Source: Diploptera punctata
Lineage: Eukaryota; Arthropoda; Insecta; Blattodea; Blaberidae
Length of the DNA stretch: 64,000 bases
Direction: 5' to 3'
Assembly: GCA_030220185.1 (NCBI GenBank)
Contig: JASPKZ010010275.1
Location: forward strand, 930,001 to 994,000
In this document: positions 54,838 through 64,000 of the stretch, one piece after another
Position numbering within the stretch: position 1 is the stretch's first letter
Layout: each line of letters opens with the position of its first letter
The notes under the pieces: model-generated
Seen by the model: the letters and a program-made list of their open reading frames with translations, nothing else
Databases searched by the model: none
What the model was told of the DNA's origin: nothing
Translations under genes and position numbers: made by a program

Positions 54838-55068
54838 GTAAAGTAAAGTAAAGTAATCCCACTACAGGCCTCGGGAGGCCCTTGGGGTAGGAGGAAGTTA
54901 AGGCTCCCACTTTTTCTAGACAATCGGCACTTGATGTCAGCCGGGTTGTCAGCCCTGCGTGACGGTCGCCTTTACCCCCAGAACAAACTCTGGTACTCAT
55001 TTCCGTTAGAGGCTGAGTCGACCCCAGGGCCATAGTGCCGCCAGAAGGTTTTGGTCAGTTTAAAAATG
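54838..55068 (-). mobile_element. SINE-C without its head
   Basis: Inverted tail and body, actacaggcctcgggaggcc to tttggtcagtttaaaaatg. The tRNA-like head is absent, so it is 5'-truncated. Confidence 0.8.
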
Positions 55069-55519
55069 TACTACATGAAAATCAGACCAATGATATCATT
55101 GTGAAGTAATATCTGTAGACAAAAAATTGAAGTAGCGGTACAGATATGATAAAAAGTTATGATATTTTGATTACATATAGTTGTAATTGAAAAAGTAGTG
55201 ATGCAATTTACTGACCACTAGATTGTTATTTGTTTTATTATTTTAAACTCCTGTTCACTTGGACATATCTACACTTAGTGTTTAAGGGTAATCGAAATAA
55301 AATATTTTTTTTCTGACTCCATAAAATTTATATAAATAAAAAACTTGAAGAATTAATACATGAATATTTCACAAAACATTTTCACAATATTAGGTAAAGG
55401 TAAAAAGTACATTTCTTAGTCCACATAGTTGTATTTATAACCATTGTGGCATTTGAAATAATTATATGACCTACTTATTTTAATCAAGTTTTATATCAGA
55501 AATGTTTAATATTATTTTC
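55069..55519. other. No gene recognised
   Basis: AT-rich, nothing supported. Confidence 0.4.
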
Positions 55520-55750
55520 AGATTTACGTCATTATCATCATCATAGTACATTCACGAATTTAGGCCATTTGTTGACCTGTTTCGGCCTCAAGAGAAACAC
55601 CATCCAGAAGTCTTTTGAGTGGACGTCCTGGTCTTCTTCTTCCTGCAGGTTGATATTTTAACATTAGTTTGGGTATTCTGTGCAATTCCTTCTGGCTTTT
55701 TTCGTATTGAGACTTGAAAGTAGTTTTGAAGTTCCTTAGGACAGGTTACT
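55520..55750 (-). pseudogene. RTE-like LINE 3' end with (GAT)n tail
   Basis: Minus strand: LHRIPKLMLKYQPAGRRR, RPGRPLKRLLDGVSLEAE, then a stop and gaatgtactatgatgatg. It has the GRP-x-KR basic C-terminus of the RTE-like group. A weak tRNA-like scrap (agtccagtggtagggctgc) adjoins at 55763. Confidence 0.65.
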
Positions 55751-55865
55751 GGCCCGACGCTAAGTAGTCCAGTGGTAGGGCTGCTACCTTTTAGTCTCTG
55801 GACAGACATTAGGATACCGCATTTACTCAGTACCTGATGGAACGGTTATACCGCCGTGACTCGGT

Positions 55866-56165
55866 CGAAAGTAAAGTGATCCCGCAACAGGCCTCAGGAG
55901 GCCCTTGGGGTAGTAGGAGGTTAAGGCTCCCACTTTTTCTAGACAATCGACACTTTATGTCAGCCGGGTTGTCAGCCCTGCGTGACGGCCGCCTTTACCC
56001 CAGAACAAGCGTCTGGTACTCATTTCCGTTAGAGGCTGAGTCGACCCCAGGGCCATAGTGCCGCCAGAGGGTTTGGGTCAGTTTAAAAATCCTGACCCCA
56101 ACGGGACTTGAACCCTCGACCCTCCGGCTTGTAGCTCAGTGCCTTAACCACTACGCTACGGCGTC
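55866..56165 (-). mobile_element. SINE-C
   Basis: Inverted: aaagtgatcccgcaacagg, cctgcgtgacggccgcc, head gggacttgaaccctcgacc and tacgctacggcg. Confidence 0.85.
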
Positions 56166-56285
56166 AGATCTTAAATTACCAGCCACCTGGCAAGAGATCT
56201 TTGGGCAGACCCTTCAAACGTTGGATTGAGACCGTAACAGACCACTAGGTCTATCACATGAAAGGAAGAAGAAGAAGAAGAAGAA
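56166..56285 (+). pseudogene. LINE 3' end with (GAA)n tail
   Basis: Frame LNYQPPGKRSLGRPFKRW, then IETVTDH, a stop and gaagaagaagaag. The same piece occurs inside 21626-22560. Confidence 0.65.
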
Positions 56286-56421
56286 TTACATTGTATAAAT
56301 GCATTCATTTCTTACTCAGGTGAGTGGAAAATAAGGGCCTATGACCTAAACTACACTAGTAAATTAAACATTTTAAAAAGTTAAAATATTAGAATTTATA
56401 TCTTAAATAATAGTAGTCGAA

Positions 56422-56800
56422 TCGGCCGCGGTGGACTAGTGGTTATGCTCCTTGCCTCTGGTCTCGAGGGTCGCGGGTTCAAACCCGGCCGGGGTCGATG
56501 GATTTTTTAGGATGGAAAAATCCAAGGAGCAAGTCCTCCGGGACGGACTTTAAGCCATGGGTCCCGAGTCTGAAGATTTTCAGGCCCGTAAAAGATCCTT
56601 AAGTCTGAATAAAAAGGCTTCTAAGCAAAATGTACCGACTTTTCCCGTCCTAGTACTACCTTGGTTTTCTAGATGTCAGTATGAGGCGGAACGCTGACCA
56701 TGGACCACTCAAATTACATCTATACGAAAACAAGTGTAACTAAATTAGTATGGTGGGAGAGCGCCTAAATCTCTGTTAAGGGAAACATCAGCTACAAGAT
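56422..56800 (+). mobile_element. SINE-D, complete
   Basis: Head gccgcggtggactagtggtt and cgggttcaaacccggccgg, body caagtcctccgggacgg, gggtcccgagtctgaag and tttcccgtcctagtacta, ending ctctgttaagggaaacatc. Confidence 0.85.
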
Positions 56801-56879
56801 TAATTAAGGTGCGCAAAATACATGAGGGCGCAAATTACACGAGGAAATACGGTAAATTCATTGAAATAGCGGAGTCCTT

Positions 56880-57040
56880 TCAGATTTTATGATTTTTGTT
56901 GTTAACGGCCAAAGTTCTGCTCCATAAGTAACGCTGCTTTTAACAATTGTATGATATATATTAATTTTATTTTTATTACTTATATTTTTTATTCCACAAT
57001 ATACCATTGAGGTAAGCAATTGCAAAGTTTCCTTTATTAT
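56880..57040 (-). pseudogene. RTE-like LINE RT fragment
   Basis: Minus strand: KETLQLLTSMVYCGIKN, NKINIYHTIVKSSVTYGAE and LWPLTTK. It is related to 633-1045. A (TAA)n run at 57055-57113 adjoins its upstream side. Confidence 0.7.
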
Positions 57041-57054
57041 TTCTATTCCTATTA

Positions 57055-57059
57055 TTATT

Positions 57060-57096
<37 letters not shown>

Positions 57097-57113
57097 GTAG
57101 TAATAATAATAAA
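57055..57113. repeat. (ATT)n/(AAT)n inverted microsatellite
   Basis: A short ATT run followed directly by an AAT run, together a simple-sequence palindrome. Confidence 0.85.
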
Positions 57114-57994
57114 ATAGTAAACTGACATAAGATAATCTCATAAATCTTACTCACTAATCTATAGTTGGTACCAGGTCAATAAGTAATTAAATTCCACGTT
57201 AAGACAAAAGGTTTTTTCCAGCTACAAAATGGTTAAAATATTGCCTGCTAAAAGGATAATGAACAATCTAAGCGAAACACTTGGCCCGAGGGTCAGTATG
57301 TATGTAATTTTCTAGCGCAGGGGTTATCTGCACTCATTGTGATGCACTCCCCTTAAGTATAGCTATTTTATAAGCCGAGACTAGGTGCTAAACGCTGTCT
57401 CTGAAACGTTTTAAATTGACTTTCTATTCATTATTCCTGTAAATAGTTCTAACCCTCTGCTCTGAGTTTGCCCCATGAAGATAACGCCAGATTGAGATGC
57501 TTCCTGGGAGGGTGAAGATACATTGAGGGAGCGCACAATGGAAACGAAGATAAGAATTAAATAATTGCAGGCAAAACAAAGCACTATTTTCATTTCTGAG
57601 CTAGGGAAGAATAATGCAAACTCGAAAACTTCCATCACAATTTTCACCGATCGATATTGTTGTTTACATTTAATTACTGATATTCTACCCTCATGTACTG
57701 AGATTAGTGCTTGCGATCGCCGATACTGATCAATGATTATTTCACATTTATGTAACATTTTATAATGTTTACATTTATTTAGGTCTATACATATATATTG
57801 TATTCCAAAATCTCTATTTTTCTGCATGTGAGCATCATTTGTAGGTGCATAAATTCCAAGAATTACAGTTTCTCTGGAAAATATAATCTTATATGGCTCG
57901 GAAGTTTGGACAATGACACAATAACATGTCAACAGAATTACTGCAGTTGAAATGGATTTTTGGAGAAGAGCTGCCAGGAAATCTCAACTGGAAA
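57114..57994. other. No gene recognised
   Basis: A 173-codon minus-strand frame at 57411-57932 is the longest non-TE open frame here. It has no recognised motif and irregular composition, so I do not call it a gene. Near 57785-57990 the plus strand has an RT-like VILYGSEVWTMTQ-type scrap. Confidence 0.35.
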
Positions 57995-58478
57995 AATAAT
58001 AAATAATAGTTTTAAAAAACTAAAACAGCACGCTTTATTAGAAAACCGAACTCAAAAATGAAAAATAATTTTAATTTCCAACACGCTTGGGATAAATTTA
58101 AAGTGGCCAACAAAAAAATCATCTCCAACACATATAGAATAAAACTAGAATTATAAACAAAAAGAAAATAATGTTACCATCAAAAGCGTGGGGTGCTCAA
58201 TTAATATATTTGATAATAAACAGATATTGGTAAAAATAAAGTCTCTAAGAAGAACATGTAAAAATCATAAAAATCACCCCACGCTTTTGATGGTAAAATT
58301 ATTTTCTTTTTTGTTGATAATTCTAGTTTTATTCTATATGTGTTGGAGATGATTTTTTTTGTTGACCACTTTAAATTTATCCCAAGCGTGTTGGAAATTA
58401 AAATTATTTTTCATTTTTGAGTTCGGTTTTCTAATAAAGCGTGCTGTTTTAGTTTTTTAAAACTATTATTTATTTATT
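57995..58478. mobile_element. Foldback MITE, arms about 195 bp, spacer about 85 bp
   Basis: The left arm 57995-58190 and right arm 58276-58478 are inverted copies with few changes: aaaacagcacgctttattag, aattttaatttccaacacgc, aaaatcatctccaacacata, accatcaaaagcgtgggg. The outermost bases are aataata/tattatt. No coding sequence. Confidence 0.8.
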
Positions 58479-58584
58479 TATGTTTTAGTTTTAATATTTT
58501 ACAGAATACGATAAGAATGTAAATATCTTTAAATTCCATACTATTGTAGTATCAGCTAAAAGTATTGCTCTTCTAAAAAAAATT

Positions 58585-58670
58585 CTCCCCCGCCGGATTT
58601 GAACCAGCGACCTATGGATTACTGAAATTATATAGCACTAATTCACCGCTCTACCAACTGAGCTCTTAGA
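58585..58670 (-). tRNA. tRNA-Tyr-like sequence with an intron, probably a pseudogene
   Basis: On the minus strand the D-arm AGCTCAGTTGGTAGAGCGG and the T-arm with variable loop AGGTCGCTGGTTCAAATCCG match eukaryotic tRNA-Tyr closely. Between them is an anticodon arm broken by about 14-16 extra bases, the normal intron site in tRNA-Tyr. The expected GTA anticodon is not in place, one anticodon-stem pair is mismatched, and the two halves of the acceptor stem (GTTCTAA and GGGGGAG) do not pair. Confidence 0.5.
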
Positions 58671-58719
58671 ACGATTGACTAAAAAGTCGACAAGTCCGTA
58701 ACCTATTATACCAGTTTTA

Positions 58720-59210
58720 ATTTTTTTGATTTTCTGATGATTCTGGCCAGGAATTTAGAAATAAAATATGAAATTATTGTAGTGTCACGGGTCCTTAAAA
58801 TAAAAATACAGAAATTAGAAAATGCAGTGGATGAGATTGAACACAGAAGGCTCAAATGGTATGGACACGTAAGAAGAATGCAGGATGGAAGTCTACCAAA
58901 GGCTGTCTATTTATGGATAATTGAAAGAAAGAGAAGAAAAGGAAGACCAAGAACAACCTGGAAGAATAACATTCAAAATTCAATTAGGACATTTGGTGTA
59001 ACAGATGAAGACACAGAGGACAGAGCACGGTGGAGAACTTTAATGAAGGGAATTTGTGAATGTTTGTTACAAACTGGTAGTCTGTAAGTCCGTAGTCATT
59101 CACGTATTATTATTTTTTTTTAAATTTCATGTTAATTGCTAGGATTGTTGGAGAAAACCCTCAATGATGAGGAAAATTCTCAAAATGAATGAATGAACAT
59201 ATTTGTTTGA
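58720..59210 (+). pseudogene. RTE-like LINE C-terminus with (AATG)n tail
   Basis: An open frame at 58737-59087 reads KIKIQKLENAVDEIEHR, RLKWYGHVRRMQDGSLPK, RKRRKGRPRTTWKNNIQN, and DEDTEDRARWRTL, ending at a natural stop. The 3' UTR of about 110 bp ends gaatgaatgaac. The 5' part is missing. Confidence 0.8.
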
Positions 59211-59294
59211 TAATTTTAATTACTTGAAATTATTACTAATATAGTTCGAAATTTACAATACAATTTTTTCACACGCATATCAATTTTACAATAA

Positions 59295-60480
59295 CTAGCG
59301 GACCCGGCAGATGTTGTCCTGCCCGAACGTTCAATTCTCGTATCTTGGCCGGACGACAAAATTATAAGTTACTTTTTTACCATAAAATTCATTAATTAAG
59401 ACGTAATTAGATATTATGAAATAAATTCGCAAGAAACTCCTCACTGCCACCTCATGTGGCTCAAGAAGCGTGCATTATGCCGTCACGATGTTATTGCGCG
59501 GAAAATGTCGATAATGCAGATTACTACACATATAACAAAAAATCCTATAATCCGATCGCAGGCCACCTACCGAGTCCAATTGTGAATCTGAACCGTACAT
59601 GGACCCAGGTAAGGATAAACAGTACAATAAACCCACTAAAATTGATTGTATATGAAATTAATATTAATGGGGCAATATTTTAAATAGTCATAAGAGTAAA
59701 ACAATTGCCGCGGTGGACTAGTGTTATGCTCCTTGCCTCTTGTCCAGAGGGTCGCGGGTCCACACCCGGCCGGGGTCGGTGGATTTCTTAGGATGGAAAA
59801 AATCTAAGGAGCAAGTCCTCCGGGAGGGACTTTAAGCCGTGGGTCCCGAGTCTGGAGATTTTCAGACTCGTAAAATATCCTTAAGCCTGAATGAAAAGGC
59901 CTCTAAGCAAAATTTACCGAATTTTCCCGTCCTAGTACTACCTTGGTTTCCTAGATGTCAGTATGAGGCGGAACGCTGATCACGGACCACTCAAATGACA
60001 TATATACGAAAACAAGTATAACTAAATTAGTATGGTTCAAAGTCTTCTCTATAGGGAGAGAGCGCCTAAATCTCTGTTAAGGGAAACATGGACTTACAAG
60101 ATACAAGATTTCTTCTTAATCCTTCTGTAACTCTAGGAAATCATCAATGGTCAAACATACACAAAAAATTTAATCAAAATCGGTTCAGTCGTTTAGACAG
60201 TTGTCGGATTTCACTCCGTTTTGGATAATACCTATCTCGGTTTATTTTAATAGGATATACTGAGTTTCGTTGTGAAACATCGGAAAATATGACCGCTACA
60301 ACGGTTTTTAAATTTTCACTTCATTTGAACTCCTAAAGCTAATGATTTTAGAGTATCCAATTGTGTACCTAAACCATCGAGGGGCCAATCAGACACACAA
60401 AATATTTAATCAAAATAAATCCAGTCGTTTAGGAGGAGTTCAGTGGAGTATAGGAGTAGATACATAATGATTATATATAC
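59295..60480. repeat. Dispersed repeat family N, long copy, split by SINE-D
   Basis: Begins aactagcggacccggcagatg ttgtcctgcccgaacg and ends near gattatatatacagtataaa. The second half matches 44048-44405. The start motif, tagc-ggacccggca, resembles the start of family H (ctagtggtcgcccagcgg) and the cccgggcaa...ccgggta motifs in 17645-19350. A SINE-D sits at 59706-60098. Confidence 0.6.
59706..60098 (+). mobile_element. SINE-D inside family N
   Basis: Full length: head gccgcggtggactagtg with B-box cgggtccacacccggccgg, then body and end as at 56422. Family N sequence is present on both sides. Confidence 0.85.
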
Positions 60481-60654
60481 AGTATAAAGATAATCTTCCG
60501 TGAATAAGAATTCTTAAGTTGAGGTGAGAAATTAATTTTACTATTTTTTCTTTCATATAGCCACATTGACTATAGCCTATATATTATAAATACGTCCCGC
60601 GTGGGGACATGGATCCTCCCTATCAACCGAACTAAATTAGTTGCAATTATTTAC

Positions 60655-60845
60655 CTACAGATGTGGAAGTCACTACAAAACAATGCTCTGACCTGTTCAG
60701 AATATTAAAAAAGATGGAGCTTTCTTTATGACAAAAAACAGGAGGTGGTAAAGAGAATTCGATAAAGAATGAAGGAAACACAACTGTCATTGGTTGTAAA
60801 ACAAAATTCATTGAATCGTGATTGGTCATTGACTCCCATTTAAGG
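60655..60845 (-). mobile_element. MITE family M, copy 2
   Basis: Inverted partner of 52822-52990. The outer ends atgtggaagtcactac and gtcattgactcccat are imperfect inverted repeats. Confidence 0.55.
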
Positions 60846-61212
60846 CATAAGTTAAATAGTGAACTATTTTCTTCATTCATATGGTACTACATTTCACAGA
60901 TAATTAAATATATTCACTTATTCAATTATTTTCTATTATTTGAAAACTTATCTTCTTCCTATTCTATAGTTACAGGATTATCATCCTGTTTATTCGCCAT
61001 ATCACTCTTCGGAGGAAGACGTACTGGACGTGCAGTCACTGCCTATCCATCTATTGGCTTGTCTTGCTCTTCTCCCATCCATTGGTCTTTCTTCTTCAGC
61101 TCTTATTGCAAGTCTATTGTCTTCCATCCTTTCGATATGATATTTCCAATATTTTCGTCTTTTTATAATAAATTTGCTTATATCTTGAATATGACATTTA
61201 ATTGAAATACAG
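60846..61212. other. No gene recognised
   Basis: A 127-codon frame (60822-61205) is low in structure and without motif. Confidence 0.35.

Positions 61213-61271
<59 letters not shown>
61213..61271. repeat. (ATT)n microsatellite
   Basis: Pure run adjoining the 3' end of an inverted RTE-A copy. Confidence 0.9.
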
Positions 61272-61272
<1 letters not shown>

Positions 61273-61275
61273 AAC

Positions 61276-61641
61276 TAACTGGTACTATCAAACCCGTAGG
61301 TTCTAGGCCGCGCGGAAATAAGCTCTCCATACATCTCTATCCTGAGATAATATTCTCCAATCATTCCTTGCATAATCTACTTCCCTCAAATCATGAATAA
61401 TGTAATTCTCCCACCTCATTTTTGGTCTACCAACTGGGCGTTCCCCCTCTGGTTTTCCTACAAGAAGCTTCCGTGCACGACTTTCATTCCCCATTCGTAC
61501 CACATGTCCTGCCCATCGCAGTATACGAGACTTAACTGTTCTCAATATATCTGGCTTCCTATAAAATCATATAGTTCACTGTTATGTAAGTCTTCTTCAT
61601 TCACCTGTCCGTTCATCTCCCTTGGTCCAAAAATTTTCATT
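61276..61641 (-). pseudogene. RTE-A 3' part
   Basis: From the 3' end (ctggtactatcaaacccg) inverted through an 80-codon open piece with RILRWAGHVVRMGNES and GRPKMRWENYI, to ttggtccaaaaattttc. Confidence 0.85.
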
Positions 61642-61730
61642 ATTATTCATCATCATCATCATCATCTACATTCATGGATTAGGTCTGTTGACCAGTTCCG
61701 ACTTCAGCCCATCTCTTTATTTTGTTATTT
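61642..61730 (-). pseudogene. LINE 3' end with (GAT)n tail
   Basis: Minus strand gatgggctgaagtcggaac tggtcaacagacctaatcc, then gatgatgatgatgatg. Short. Confidence 0.5.
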
Positions 61731-61732
61731 GT

Positions 61733-61790
<58 letters not shown>
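61733..61790. repeat. (ATT)n microsatellite
   Basis: Pure run. Confidence 0.9.
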
Positions 61791-61791
<1 letters not shown>

Positions 61792-62220
61792 ACTTGGTGT
61801 GGGGACAACACGATATACGACCCAGAATGTAGTAATATAGACTAGACAATTTTATGTGCTTGCAGTGACGCATGGAACGCAAGTGTAAGTTAGTAAAAGT
61901 TATACAGAGATTGTGGAGAATGTAATATGCATGAAACCCTTGCCGTCACGCATTGAGCTATCCATTAACAGAGAGTTAGAGAGGGGGGGGGAGCATTTAA
62001 AAATGAAGATAGCTTGACAGGGAATACTGTAGCATCAGCACTTCTGCGCGGTTTTCGCATGAGCGCGTACATCCAGCAGAGGGATCCAGTAGCCGAGAAA
62101 ACAAAAGAACCACACATCAATTCCATTATTCTCTACCATCGATTGGAATAAAGGGTTCAAACATTCTTCATCTCAAATTTAAATTCCACTGAACAAGCAA
62201 ATTTCCAATATTCTGATGTT
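61791..62220. other. No gene recognised
   Basis: G-run near 61985, otherwise unremarkable. Confidence 0.35.
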
Positions 62221-62505
62221 TCAAAAATTAGTAGTAGTAGGACTTTATTAGACAAAAGTAAGATGTTTACAATATTATTTACAAATATGGGTCGCACGGG
62301 CAGTAAGCCGTACGTGCTGTTGACAGTCCGTTACAATGAAGTAATAATTGGTAATAGTATAAAAAGAAACAAAAAAACAATAACATTACAATTACATAAA
62401 GAAAACACAATAATATTACAATTACATAATAATACAATAGCATTATACACTAATTAAGTTATGTATAATTGTTAAGAATTAATGGTATTGCATTTTGATA
62501 ACATA
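62221..62505 (-). pseudogene. R1-like LINE 3' UTR, copy 3
   Basis: Inverted match to 12396-12672 and the 3' part of 12675-13230: aatatgggtcgcacgggcag, gctgttgacagtccgttaca. It is joined at 62506 to an inverted RTE-A fragment. Confidence 0.75.
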
Positions 62506-62506
62506 T

Positions 62507-63150
62507 GTAGGTTCATGGCCGCGCGGACATAAGCTCTCCATACATCCCTATCCCGAGCCAACGCTTTCCAATCACTCCCTGTATAATCTACCTCCCTCAA
62601 ATCATAGTTAATGCTATTCTCCCACCTCATTCTTGGTCTACCAACTGGGCTTTTTCCCTCTGGCTTTCCTACAAGAAGCTTCCATGCAAGCCTTTCATTT
62701 CCCATAAGTGCAACACGTCCTGCCTATTGCAGTTTACGAGACTTAACTATTCTTATTATATCTGGCTTCCTATAAAGACCATGTAGTTCATTGTTATGTA
62801 GTCTTCTCCATTCACCTGTTTGTTCATCTCACTTTGGTCCAAAAAAATTCCTAAGTACTTTATTCTGAAATACTTGTAATCTCCTTTCCTCCCTTAAAGT
62901 AAGAGTCCATGTTTCGAATCCATATAATATAACTGGTAGAATAATAGTTTTATATATTTTAAGTTTAACGTTTTTTGAAAGGAGTTGCGACATCAAGAGT
63001 CTCTGCAATGCATAATAGCATGCATTTCCAGAATTGATCCTGTGTTAATTTCTTTGTGCATCTCATTCCTATTTGTGATTATTGTTCCTAGGTATTTGAA
63101 TTCAGCCACATCCTCAAAATTTCCCTCATTTGTCATTAGCTGTCCATTTC
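62507..63150 (-). pseudogene. RTE-A 3' part lacking its terminus
   Basis: Inverted, from the AMNL codons (gtaggttcatggccgcgcgg) to cattagctgtccatttct. It holds a 77-codon open piece with LLVGKPEGKSPVGRPRMR. The last bases and tail are replaced by the R1-like 3' UTR. Confidence 0.85.
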
Positions 63151-63330
63151 TTATATCAGCAAAATCAACCTTAATGAGTAGTGTTTTTCTTTAAAAATAT
63201 TCGCAATCACTCGGCATTTGTAATTTCAGAGTTTTTTTTGCAATATACTGTTTAACATTGTGCGTTTCTCACATAAATTTATTAAAAAGAGGAATTTAAT
63301 GAATTCAATGAATCGTTCGTGAATATATAT
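63151..63330. other. No gene recognised
   Basis: Short spacer before the tandem array. Confidence 0.4.
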
Positions 63331-63395
63331 ATGTTATAATTAAATCTTTAACATTGAGCAATGCAAGCTTAATATGGTATGATAAGAAAAATAAA

Positions 63396-63465
63396 TGCCT
63401 GGACGGGATTCGAACCCGGATCTCTGAGTCTGTACCTCAGCGTGATATCCATTACACTACCAGGC
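63396..63465 (-). tRNA. tRNA-like gene, array unit 1 (isotype uncertain)
   Basis: 70 nt. Six paired acceptor bases (GCCTGG/CCAGGC), A-box TAGTGTAATGG and B-box GGTTCGAATCC both fit the Pol III consensus exactly. The five-pair anticodon stem CTGAG/CTCAG carries the loop GTACAGA, so positions 34-36 read ACA. The T-stem is four pairs. TTTTT follows the 3' end by about six bases and would stop Pol III. The D-arm resembles tRNA-Val, but ACA is not a normal anticodon there. Confidence 0.65.
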
Positions 63466-63697
63466 GAATCCAATTCAAACACTTATTTTTCTTATATAAT
63501 TATGTATTATACTCTCCATTATTACTAGATGTAGCGAGAACACTGTCTTCACTGCCATCTAGTAGCTGACTATATCAAGTAAGCAAATTAAAGAGAATAT
63601 TTATTTTACTTTATAGCAGTGACGCTTTATCGATGTTATAATTAAATCTTTAACATTGAGCAATGCAAGCTTAATTTGGTATGATAAGAAAAATAAA

Positions 63698-63767
63698 TGC
63701 CTGGACGGGATTCGAACCCGGATCTCTGAGTCTGTACCTCAGCGTGATATCCATTACACTACCAGGC
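63698..63767 (-). tRNA. tRNA-like gene, array unit 2
   Basis: Identical to unit 1 over the 70 nt, with the same downstream T-run. The flanking spacer differs by a few bases and a short deletion, so the tRNA-like part is at least as conserved as its surroundings. Confidence 0.65.
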
Positions 63768-64000
63768 GAATCCAATTCAAACACTTATTTTTCTTATATA
63801 TGTATTATACTCTCCATTATTACTAGATGTCGCGAGAAACACTGTCTTCACTGCCATCTAGTAGCTGACTATATCAAGTAAGCAAATTAAAGAGAATATT
63901 TATTTTACTTTATAGCAGTGACGCTTTATCGATGTTATAATTAAATCTTTAACATTGAGCAATGCAAGCTTAATTTGGTATGATAAGAAAAATAAATGCC

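Larger units (their letters stand above)
63331..64000 (-). repeat. Tandem array of a tRNA-like gene, units of 299-302 bp
   Basis: Units start at 63331, 63633 and 63932 (atgttataattaaatc), nearly identical, and the third runs off the window end. Each unit has one tRNA-like sequence on the minus strand and a spacer with tactagatgt...acatctagta-type inverted motifs (ttattactagatgt, ccatctagtagctg). Confidence 0.92.

Noticed and set aside
58585..58670. A functional tRNA-Tyr gene
   Set aside because: D- and T-arms fit, but the anticodon is not GTA and the acceptor halves do not pair.
63331..64000. CRISPR-like direct repeats
   Set aside because: Units are 300 bp, contain a tRNA-like gene and lie in a eukaryotic context. 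Simple tandem duplication explains them.

Overview
This is a eukaryotic, AT-rich, repeat-saturated window. I see no complete host gene in it. Spliceosomal-type splice donors, tRNA-derived SINEs, several non-LTR retrotransposon clades and Tc1/mariner, piggyBac-like and PIF/Harbinger-like DNA elements all point to an arthropod with a large genome. A hemimetabolous insect such as a cockroach or termite is my best guess, from recollection of similar repeats and not from a search.

The only largely intact coding unit is a full-length RTE-type non-LTR retrotransposon (here RTE-A) on the minus strand at 40394-43667. It has a 302-residue apurinic-type endonuclease reading frame, a 710-residue reverse transcriptase reading frame, a tetranucleotide 3' tail and a 15-bp target-site duplication. 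The two frames overlap by four bases, and a one-base shift separates what is probably one ORF in the family. At least nine broken or truncated copies of the same family lie elsewhere in the window, plus one copy reduced to its 5' end at 48334-48521.

Other LINE debris includes RNase H and C-terminal zinc-knuckle pieces of other LINEs (1-632, 12675-13230, 62221-62505), a CR1-like 3' end with an (ATT)n tail (9285-9890 and related copies), several C-terminal fragments of RTE-like families ending in (GAT)n or (GAA)n tails, and a Penelope-like GIY-YIG endonuclease (50499-50936) lodged inside one of those LINE fragments.

DNA elements include a PIF/Harbinger derivative with 45-bp perfect inverted ends, a TTA duplication and a MADF-like fragment (26291-28036), a mariner-type transposase pseudogene (30790-31850), piggyBac-like TTAA MITEs (three copies), TA-flanked MITEs, and several foldback elements, among them a spacer-free 250-bp palindrome (1451-1700).

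At least six SINE families with tRNA-like heads are present (called SINE-A to SINE-F). Several insertions are nested: SINE-B holds the Harbinger element, which holds a SINE-A. SINE-D holds a SINE-E. A CR1-like 3' end holds both a SINE-B and a SINE-A. These nests give relative ages and exact element boundaries.

Possible host material is limited to two short minus-strand pieces: a 59-nt candidate first coding exon ending at a consensus donor (15274-15332), and a CCAAT/GC-box promoter-like region with a candidate noncoding first exon and donor (35866-36175). The last 670 bases hold a tandem array, about 300-bp period, of a tRNA-like gene with perfect A and B boxes and a T-run terminator. It runs off the window end.
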